In this document: positions 56,501 to 64,000 of the stretch, one piece after another | Position numbering within the stretch: the stretch's first letter is position 1 | Layout of the letters: every line of letters starts with the position of its first letter | NCBI GenBank assembly: GCA_028023455.1 | Contig: JAQFVV010006231.1 | Span: 5,408,036-5,472,035 of the forward strand | DNA from: Epiperipatus broadwayi | Lineage: Eukaryota > Onychophora > Udeonychophora > Euonychophora > Peripatidae | DNA length: 64,000 nucleotides | Direction of reading: 5' to 3' | Notes under the pieces: generated by a model | What the model saw: the letters and a program-made list of their open reading frames with translations, nothing else | What the model was told of the DNA's origin: nothing | Database searches by the model: none | Translations under genes and position numbers: made by a program

Positions 56501-56829
56501 GTAAACTTTGGCCTCAGAAGAACAATACAGTTCCTCAACAAGAAAAATACACCAATAGCACTGCTTTCAGAAGTTTATATATACCTTCATAAAATCAATA
56601 TCCTTCAAATGGAGCCTATATCTGCATGGATGACATTTGTGGAAATTCTGCTAGCTGCTATCCACAAATACACCTGGAATTCCCAAGGGATGCTCAAGTT
56701 TCTGGCTGCAATAGACAAAATTATAGAGCATCTAAATGATCAGGAAAGTGGGCCATTAGTTGTTAGCACCATCTTCCAACTGAAACTTCAATACCACAAT
56801 GCCAAGTACATCTCGGTCAAAGGTTAGAC

Positions 56830-58800
56830 CAGAAGATCACCTTGGGTGGGCTCTTGGTTCCCACAGGAAGCAAATCACCGCCTCATCCATCAAGGTTGGC
56901 AACACATCCTACATAGGTCAGGAATTGCTTCTTCTTTTGAGAAACCATTACATGCACATGCTCCTCAAAGCTGACATTCCTCCTTTCACTAAGCCATCAA
57001 TCTCGAATGCCAACTCTGATCTTGGCATCATTCAGGCAGTGCTACTTAACAAACTAAAAAGTTTCTCTGACCACATCCACCCTGGTCCCCATGCTATCCC
57101 CAAGTCCCTCCTTCTTCACCTAAGTCATTTCACCATCCCATCACCCTCAACATGATTAACAAGCTGGCCTCAGGCATTTACATTATCAAGGGTCTCTTTC
57201 CCATTGCATTGGTCCCTTTCCTTAAGAAAGATTGGTCACCCCCTGAACTTCAAGTTTTAGTCCCATTTTGGTGATCTCTTTGCTCTCAAAACTTATTGAG
57301 TCTACCATCAAAGAGTCACTAGAACAATTCATACTCCCTGATTTTTTGGCCTCATAGTTTTCATGTAAAGAGAACTACACTCTTGTGGCAGCCACATTCT
57401 TCAATGGTCACCAAGCATGTAAGGCAGTCTCGAAGTGGCAGACTCATCACTATCCAGCTGAACATCCAGGCAGTCTTTGACTCTATCAGGGTCAACCTGT
57501 TCCTTGGCATCCTCAGGGACCTTGACATTCCAGAGACCCTCCTGTTTATCCTCCACAATCTCCTGTCCAACAGAAATTTTAATTGCCCTTGATGGGAAAG
57601 TTGCCCCCGGCTTAACATATCCATTCCTCAGAGCTCTCCACTGAGCACATTGTTGTTCACCACATTTTCCTGAAATCCTCCTTCATGGACTGGGAAAAAG
57701 CCTCAAATACCCTTGCTTATGTAGATGACATGGTTGTCTTCCTTCCCTTGGTCGATCTTATCCCCAAGCTTTAATAGATCCTCACCTGGTACACTGAAAC
57801 ATACAGACTAGAATTTAGCAGTGACAAATCAGTGGCCTAGCAACTTTCTTCTGGTAAACAAATCCCTTCCACCTTCAACGCCAAGCCAGACAACTTCCTA
57901 GGATTCCCCATCATGTTATCTCCCAAGGACATAGAGGGTTCAGGTCCAAACTGTATTGTATCAAAACATATCCACCCTCAACACTATTACAGGCATCTAT
58001 CTCTCCCTTTATGGGAAAGTCACCTTCCTCAATCTTTTAGTGTTTTTTAAGATAGCATATTACCTCCCGATCTTTCTACCTACACACTCCTTCATTTCCA
58101 AAATCAATGCTTTTCATCCATTTACTCTGGGGCAGAAAGGTAGTGGCCATCAATCTCAATAGGCTGGGCCTGCATTCCATTGTCCCTCTTCTGATCCAGA
58201 GAACTCATTTGTATTATACTCACGCTCATCACTTTCCTGCCGATATGTGCATATCATCATCACTCCCACTGACCCTTCTCCCAATGGCAGGCCCAAATCA
58301 TGGACCTCCACTCCATCATCCCTCTTCTGATCCAGAGAACTTACAATATTATACTCACGCTCATCACTTTCCTGTCGATATGTGCATATCATCATCACTC
58401 CCACTGACCCTCCTCCCAATGGCAGGCCCAGATCATGGACCTCTCTCATTGCCAACATCCTACAAAAGGCTGGCTTTGCTATACCTTCCATCTGTGGCAA
58501 ATTAAAATACTGGGAGGTTTTCAATTGGACCATAGACTCCTTCATTGTCTCCCCTACATTTCTCAAACTTACCAATGCTCAATTAATTTGCAAATTCAAA
58601 AGATGATCCCTTGAGGCAAAATTCCTTGATTTCCTCCTCAAAATCAACCTTCACTCCCTCACCCCAATCAATTTTTAGTCAACTATAGGGGTTTCACCAA
58701 GATCTCTCCCCTAAGCCAGCTCTGTAAAACTGACAATGAAACCCTTCTAGCACTTCCTACTTGAATGTCCCATTTTGCTTGGAGTGAGACAGGTCATCAA
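56830..58800 (+). pseudogene. Reverse transcriptase and C-terminal zinc motif of LINE family D
   Basis: Order on the plus strand: LNKLKSFSDHIHPGPHAIPK (57045-57105, upstream RT block), LNIQAVFDSIRVNLFLGIL (57455-57515, palm motif A with Asp), LAYVDDMVVFLP (57712-57748, motif C, intact YVDD), GFPIMLSP-like and SISPFMGK blocks, and near 58720-58770 CKTDNETL then, after a shift, FLLECP, the usual LINE C-terminal zinc motif. A 136-bp tandem duplication lies inside the last third. Several stops and frameshifts are present. Confidence 0.8.
58183..58450 (+). repeat. 136-bp tandem duplication inside LINE family D
   Basis: CCCTCTTCTGATCCAGAGAAC at 58184 recurs at 58320, and ACTCACGCTCATCACTTTCC plus GATATGTGCATATCATCATC recur at the same offset (135-136 bp). 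The two units are nearly identical, so the duplication is younger than the decay of the element. Confidence 0.85.
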
Positions 58801-59101
58801 CTCCTGCCCTTCCTCACACATCCCCTCAGCCTCTGTCACAGGCATTAATTAAATGTTCATGACCTGTGTGCGATCACCCTGTCATTGAGGATCTGCATCT
58901 TGGACCTGCAACCAAAGACTTTCCTTGGCCTGGACTACACACCCTTTTCACATCCCTTTCCCTTTTCATATGTATCCTTTCCCTTTTCACCATGTTCCCA
59001 AATTTCATTTTGTCATGTAATCAATTCTTCGTAAATCTTTTTTTTAACTCTAAATTGTATCTTTTTTTTTATGAATAAACTTTCATCACTGTGAAAAAAA
59101 A

Positions 59102-60360
59102 AGACAAGCATAGTAATAATGAACATGGTTTAGAAATTATAAGAGAAGTATTTACACATGAAAATGTCCATATTGTGAGAATATACTTCTATTATGTTAA
59201 GTTATGAATGAAGAATAAGTTAAGAACAATATTAAAAAAATATATGTACATTCTGCTGCTAATAGGATTTGCATCATACTTTATTGAGAGGAAAATTTAG
59301 GTTAACTTTTAAAAAATAACTGAGATGAAAAAAAAAGTGAGCTATTGATAAATTGAAATGAAAAATTAGAGAAAATTATTTTATTTGGTGAGTAAAAAAT
59401 AAGTTAAATTCCATGTAAATAAATTAAAGTAAAAGATGGGTTTTACTCAAGAATGATTTAAAAGATTTTGAAGTGAAGATTAGCTTATGAAAAAGTAAGA
59501 GAGCAAAAAAAAAAGCATTGATTTAGCAATTAGATGATAAATAAACTAATAGAGCAGAAATGATGGGAAAATATGAATTTGTTATGGAGTAATGGTGTAG
59601 ATTTTGTAGAAGGTAAAGGTGTATATAAAAGATTTATCAAATCAAGACATGAAGTAGATCAAAGATGGGGGAGAAACAAAGAGAATATAGGAAGAAAAAA
59701 ATTGTAATAAAAAATAAGCAAACATTTGATTTTATATATAAAAAAAATTTGTTTGGGAAAAACAGGGTCATAAGAATGAAGCAATAATTATATAGAAATA
59801 ATAAATAATTAATTTGATAGTTGTTTTATGTTTCCATATTTAACAGTGAGAAATAATGAAGTATTACTGAAGAAAACAAACGCATTGAATATATATATAT
59901 AGTAATAAGCATCAACTCTGTTAATTCTAATAAAAAGTCAGATAAATAGGAAATGAAATGTTATACAGTAATTGATAAAATTGTAAAAGATTTGAATGAA
60001 AAAAAAAAAACCATTCAAGTCGCAAGGAGTTAACAACTTAATTTCATATACAACTAAGATATTAGTCTTGGATTCATGAGAGATTTAGATCTATTTGAAT
60101 TTGAATATTTGCTTATAAATTTTTTAAAAAGGGAAAGAGGCAAGAAAATACAAAGAAAAGGAAATAACTCTGGAAATTATATATATTTTAAAGAAGAATT
60201 GCTTTAATCTATTTCCTGATTGGAATCTCTAGAGATGTTTTATGATGCTTGTTAACAGGTAAATTATCTTAAAAAATCCATATACTGAGTAAATAAATAA
60301 TTGAGGAGATAAACATAGAGGAGAATAAGATGGGCATTTTGTATATTTTCTGAAGTATTT
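59102..60360 (+). pseudogene. Upstream part of LINE family C, strongly decayed
   Basis: Purine-rich DNA with short open frames precedes the recognisable RT. Codon-like composition and position suggest the endonuclease and RT fingers, but no motif survives clearly. Assigned from context only. Confidence 0.35.
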
Positions 60361-60850
60361 AATATCTAGGAATTATTAAATGGGTATTGTTTTAACATCA
60401 ATGGTATCAGTATTAGGATAGAAAGTTCCATTGTATCAGATTTGTTGATGATATGGCAGTACTTATAATCAATGAAGGTTGAATTTAAGATGTTATTCAG
60501 AATCCATAGAATTTGTAGAGATTTGGAATGAGAAAAAATATAAATAAAATTTAAAATGTTACAAATAGAAAACGAGAATATTAACTGTAAGCTTTGGAAA
60601 GGAAGTTATAGAATAAATCAGTGCTTTTAAATATTTGGGAATTAAATAATGGATGGTGAAAGTAATGGCAAAGAATGAAAATTTGCAATGCTAAATAGGT
60701 TTTTAATACAAGCAGATTATTTTTTGGTTCAAAGAAAATGGCTTTATTTTATATGGAGTAAAGACCTGGACAATATGAGAAAAGATTAGAGGCATGTTAC
60801 AAAAAAAATTGCTTTAACAAATACTTTCTATAAGTTGATAATATTCATCT
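60361..60850 (+). pseudogene. LINE family C reverse transcriptase palm and thumb, decayed
   Basis: IRFVDDMAVLIINEG (60432-60476) is motif C with both Asp. GMRKNINKI (the MKINxKKTK block) follows across a stop, and YGVKTWTI (about 60755-60778) corresponds to the conserved YGxETWT block further on. This order is typical of an RTE-like or R1-like group common in arthropods. Frameshifts and stops throughout. Confidence 0.72.
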
Positions 60851-60884
60851 AAATGATCTGCATGATTTACTATAATTTTAATGT

Positions 60885-60965
60885 TAAAGATCCATGGATC
60901 ACAATTCAATTCTATCATTTCAATTGTTCGATCCTAAGTGACGAATCATTCAATTGTTATTATTC
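60885..60965 (+). repeat. SINE-body fragment
   Basis: AAGATCCATGGATCACAATTC, then a box-B-like CAATTCTATCATTTCAATTG block; tail not preserved. Confidence 0.4.
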
Positions 60966-61627
60966 GCTCATCTAAATTGCCAAGCATTAGTTATCCTGAT
61001 GGATTATTTTTGCCAGTTTGAATTTTAAGGAATATTTTTTCTTAGACAGAAAACGCTTGTAACTGTTTCATTTTCTAATGCTGCTTTAGTTTCTCATGAA
61101 CACATTAAAGCTATTGTTTTATAAAATATATGCATATTTCTGCATAAACAATCCATTTTCTTCAACTTTTTACTACACACTTGTATATTTTTGTATCACT
61201 CATCATTCTGCTGAGCGTCTTATACGGTACATTATTATAATAGACAAGTTGAGAAAAGATGGTCTATTTAATTAATTAAAAAAATTATAAAAGTTGTAAA
61301 ATAGAATTAACAACATTGGATCAAGTCTTTAGCAGTGCATGTGTATAAATGCATATATCACATTTATAGTAATTTTTTTTTCATTCTATAAAAACAAAAA
61401 AAATAATAAATAGTTGTCTGCAAAATTTCTGCATAATATATTAGTAATGAATGATTAACTCTTTTTTCCATTAAAACAGACAAATAAACATATATAATCT
61501 ATTAAACTATTTTAAGATTATTAAATAATACCAATAAAAAACGATGTAGAAACAAATAATTTATTTATGTAAAAATAATTCATCCAATGTAAATATATAA
61601 CCATGGAAGTTAAATAAATCATAAACA
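60966..61627. other. AT-rich sequence without recognisable gene
   Basis: Nothing supportable was seen. Confidence 0.5.
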
Positions 61628-62130
61628 TGATATACACCTGTGCCACTCAGTGCCAACCAGAGTAATCAATGGATGCTAGAAGGCTTGTGCATAAAATTCC
61701 ATCTAATGTCTACTCATCCAAAATCCCCAGACTAGTTTCTGGATTGTGGCCTTCGTCAGTGAGGAGCTTTGGTTCTGAGAGCACTGCACCTAGATCTTAG
61801 GATCTAATGCAACCCTCCAGCAGCCACCTTTTATCTTTACTTAACTACAAAACTATGAGAATAAAATTGAAAACACAATATTTTTAATCTAAGCTCAATA
61901 GTTTATATTGACATATGGGTCTGAATCCAGTTCAGTACCCATACATTTTGGTGTCTATCCTATTAGGCAGGATTGGTGTTAAACCACTAAACATCTATGC
62001 CAGCACATAACTTATTAAAACTGGTTAATGAGTGGTGCTACTATATGGAGAGTTTTGCCTGTCTTAATAACAGTTATGAGCTGGTGTAGGAAATAGTGAT
62101 CATGTGATATTTAGTGGTTTGATACACCTG
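61628..62130. mobile_element. Fold-back family P copy 5, with longer centre
   Basis: The left arm (CCTGTGCCACTCAGTGCC, AGTAATCAATGGATGC, AAATCCCCAGACTAG) is followed by the long centre (GAGAGCACTGCACCTAGATC, GGATCTAATGCAACCCTCC) shared with the 36203 copy. A right outer part then follows (GAGTGGTGCTACTATATGGAG, GTGATCATGTGATATTTAGTG). It contains the best-preserved family P hammerhead. Confidence 0.78.
61724..61765 (-). ncRNA. Hammerhead ribozyme, family P, intact core
   Basis: On the minus strand stem I TCCTCA pairs with TGGGGA (five Watson-Crick pairs and one wobble), core CTGACGA, stem II with a CACAA loop, GAAA, stem III ACTAGT, and GUC at the cleavage site. Cleavage would lie between 61730 and 61729. 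All invariant core bases are present. Stem II is weakened (GGC opposite TCC). Confidence 0.78.
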
Positions 62131-62603
62131 TGCATGAGAAATTATATTTAGGTATTGAAACTATAAGGCTACATGGTGTCCACAAGTTTTTTTTCTGATT
62201 CTATACAATCTTAAGATTTTTTTTTTCAGATAGCTGGGCTGAAATAAATTCAGCTAATCATCTTTTTATTAATTGGTAAACAGGTATCAAATTATTTTTA
62301 GCTGAAGAATAAAACAGAAGGGAAAATATGATAAATTCTCCATTATCCGGAAATTATTCAAGCGTATTGAATAATTATGTTTATTGAAGTGGATTATAGA
62401 AGTTTTTGTTCTATAATGGGTTTATTTAAGGGTTATATAAACTATAATTTTAAATATTAATTCTCTATAATCTTTATGAGCCATATGTAGTATATTTATT
62501 TTTAGGACAAACAGCTCTTAATATTCCTGTCCAGAGTCATGCATATATCATTAATAAGTAGATGATTAGTGTAAACATATAGTTAAAATATAAGACTAAT
62601 ATA
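62131..62603. other. AT-rich sequence without recognisable gene
   Basis: Nothing supportable was seen between the fold-back copy and the RTE 3' end. Confidence 0.45.
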
Positions 62604-62604
62604 T

Positions 62605-62622
62605 ATCATCATCATCATCATC
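62605..62622 (-). repeat. RTE 3'-terminal (GAT)n microsatellite
   Basis: Six ATC units on the plus strand (GAT in element sense) end the element instead of poly(A). Confidence 0.7.
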
Positions 62623-64000
62623 AACCATTATCAATCCACTGCAGGATGAAGGTCTCTCCAAGTTTAATCCATCTTCTCCGATCTTTAGCTTCTCTTTTCC
62701 ACAACACCCCTGCACATTTTCTTATTTCATCCATCCATCTCACATGTGGTCTCTTTCTGGGTCTTTTACAATCTCTTGGAATCCAGTTTAAAATTTCAAT
62801 TGTCCATCTATTATCATATCTTCTAGCAATATGTCCAGCCCAACTCCATTTCAATCTTTTAATTTTTTCAATAAGGTCAGTAACACCTGTTTGTTGTCTT
62901 ACCCATACATTGCATTTTCGATCTCTTCTTGTTACTCCCAACATACATCTCTCCATACTCCTTTGAGTGGTCTGAAGTCTCTGTATTGCTCTTCTATTAA
63001 GTGTCCAAGTCTCAGATCCATAAGTAAGAACTGGTAAAACACATTTGTTAAAAACCATTCTTTTCAAACACATAGGCATATTTCCTTTTAGTATCAAGTT
63101 ATTTCTACCAAAAGCACTCCAACCAAGTTTAATTCTATGATTAATTTCCTCCATTATGTTTCCATCTGTATCAATAATCTGACCTAGGTATTTGTAACTG
63201 TTAACTTCTTCTAATTCTTCATAATCAATCTTTATTTTCATATTTTGAGCAAATCGATTAAACATTACTTTAGTCTTTTTAACATTTATCTTTAGTCCTA
63301 CTTTTCTATTTTCATCGGCTAACTCCTGCAACATTTCCTGCAGCTCTGAAGCATTATTTGCAAAAACAACTACATCATCTGCAAAATCTAAATGACTTAA
63401 ATACTCTCCATTTACTTTCATTCCTTTAGTTTTTCATTTTAATCCACAAAATACTTCTTGCAGCACTGCTGTAAAAAGTTTTGGACATATGGAGTCACCT
63501 TGCCTTACACCTTTCTCAATGTTGATTTTTCCAGTATCATTATGTAATCTAATTGTTGCTGTTGCATTTTTATAAATATTCTTTAAAATATGACAATATC
63601 CTGGATCTATACCTTGATGATCCAATGCTTTAATCACTGAAGAAATATGTATAGAATCGAATGCCTTTTCATAATCTACAAATCCAAAACATAATGACAA
63701 CTCATATTCATTTGTCCTTTCTATGACTTCTCTCAATACCTGGATATGATCTATTGTACTAAAACCACTTTTAAATCCAGCTTGTTCTCTTGGTTGGTGG
63801 AAATTCAAAGTTCTCTGTAGACGAGTTGTAATTATCTTGGTAAAAATTTTATATAAAACTGATAAAAGGCTGATAGGTCTGTAAATTCTAATATCTTCTT
63901 TATCACCTTTTTTAAATATTAATATTATTACTGCATTCTTCCAATCTTCTGGTACATCTTTATCATTTAGACATTTGGTATATAACTTTGCTAAAATTGT
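62621..64000 (-). pseudogene. RTE-type reverse transcriptase, single in-frame stop
   Basis: On the minus strand from the window edge: VPEDWKNAVIILIFKKGD, YRPISLLSVLYKIF, REQAGFKSGFSTIDHIQVL, FVDYEKAFDS (motif A), GVRQGDSICPKLFTA (motif B), then a TGA at 63434-63436 where a Trp (GLKWK-type) is expected. It continues with HLDFADDVVVFANN (motif C, intact FADD), VNSYKYLGQIID, VLTYGSETWTLNRR, and the C-terminal RPRKRPHVRWMDEIRK typical of RTE elements. The stop at 62621 gives a 266-codon part after the TGA. No frameshift was seen over about 1.38 kb, so the copy is young. One G-to-A change disables it. Confidence 0.9.

Larger units (their letters stand above)
55072..59101 (+). mobile_element. LINE family D, GC-richer, decayed copy
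   Basis: About 4 kb of clearly GC-richer DNA on the plus strand contains an ORF1 zinc knuckle, endonuclease, reverse transcriptase and C-terminal zinc motif in LINE order. It ends with an ATGAATAAAC polyadenylation signal and a short A-run at 59092-59101. The start at the zinc knuckle suggests 5' truncation. Many stops and shifts. Confidence 0.85.
62604..64000 (-). mobile_element. RTE-type LINE, 3' part, runs off the window
   Basis: The 3' end (element sense) is a GATGAT-type microsatellite (62605-62622) directly after the coding stop and a CTGCAGTGGATTGATAATGG segment, a short 3' UTR typical of RTE elements. The coding frame is open to the window end apart from one TGA. The 5' part lies beyond 64000. 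Confidence 0.88.

Noticed and set aside
57361-58575. Long minus-strand frames at 57361-57624 and 58156-58575.
   Set aside because: They are antisense to the family D reverse transcriptase; the second is extended by the 136-bp duplication.
7516-63436. Both the Merlin transposase (7516-7518) and the RTE reverse transcriptase (63434-63436) have TGA where Trp is expected, suggesting TGA might encode Trp.
   Set aside because: Both genes also use TGG for other conserved Trp residues, nuclear reassignment is not known in animals, and other pseudogenes here contain TAA and TAG as well. Independent G-to-A decay is simpler.

Overview
The window is strongly AT-rich, non-coding eukaryotic DNA, most likely from an invertebrate animal. 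I found no host protein-coding gene that I can name, no rRNA gene, no intact tRNA gene and no CRISPR array. What can be recognised is almost all mobile DNA: non-LTR retrotransposons (LINEs) of several families, a Merlin (IS1595-like) DNA transposon, a dead hAT transposase, tRNA-derived SINEs, and several families of fold-back repeats. The LINE at 10.2-12.1 and 15.7-20.8 kb has a C-terminal region of a type common in chelicerate genomes, but that is a weak hint and the species is undetermined.

Layout: 0.3-0.6 kb is a three-unit tandem repeat. 3.5-4.8 kb holds two inverted-repeat elements. 6.4-8.4 kb is the Merlin transposon with a nearly intact transposase on the minus strand. 10.2-12.1 kb is a 5'-truncated LINE and 15.7-20.8 kb a nearly full-length decayed copy of the same family, both minus strand. 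A fold-back element lies at 20.9 kb and another LINE fragment at 21.2-22.0 kb. A 220-bp near-perfect palindrome with a 14-bp target duplication is at 22.8 kb. SINEs lie at 22.3-24.6 kb. 31.9-33.8 kb is a cluster of inverted and tandem units carrying hammerhead ribozyme motifs, followed by a hAT transposase pseudogene (34.0-35.6 kb) and more fold-back copies (36.2-37.0 kb). 42.0-54.7 kb is a pair of direct repeats about 4.7 kb long that enclose a 2.6-kb region with a decayed reading frame. 55.1-59.1 kb is a GC-richer decayed LINE, 59.1-60.9 kb another LINE pseudogene, 61.6-62.1 kb another fold-back copy, and 62.6-64.0 kb an RTE-type LINE that runs off the window.

The most interesting signal is the hammerhead ribozyme. 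Three sequence-distinct repeat families (31.9-33.2 kb; 33.2-33.8 kb; and the dispersed family at 20.9, 28.5, 36.2, 36.6 and 61.7 kb) share one secondary-structure plan: a 5-6-bp stem I, the CUGANGA core, an AGC/GCU stem II, GAAA, a very short self-complementary stem III and an AUC or GUC cleavage site. Stem I differs between families by paired changes that keep the helix. In the 32-33 kb cluster the ribozymes lie 390-399 bp apart in the same orientation, and in the 33.5 kb pair 368 bp apart. This is the architecture of retrozymes or of Penelope-like element terminal repeats.

The second notable structure is the 12.7-kb pair of 4.7-kb direct repeats. Both copies begin TG and end CA. A candidate tRNA-Lys-like primer binding site lies 5 nt inside the left copy, and both copies hold a TATA box plus initiator. 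It resembles a large-LTR, non-autonomous retroelement (LARD-like), although no target duplication was found. The enclosed decayed reading frame ends in about seven units of a 30-residue repeat with a KCKMK motif. A 726-bp fold-back element sits in one copy with a 16-bp target duplication, and the other copy shows the empty site. All of this was read by eye; identities were not computed.
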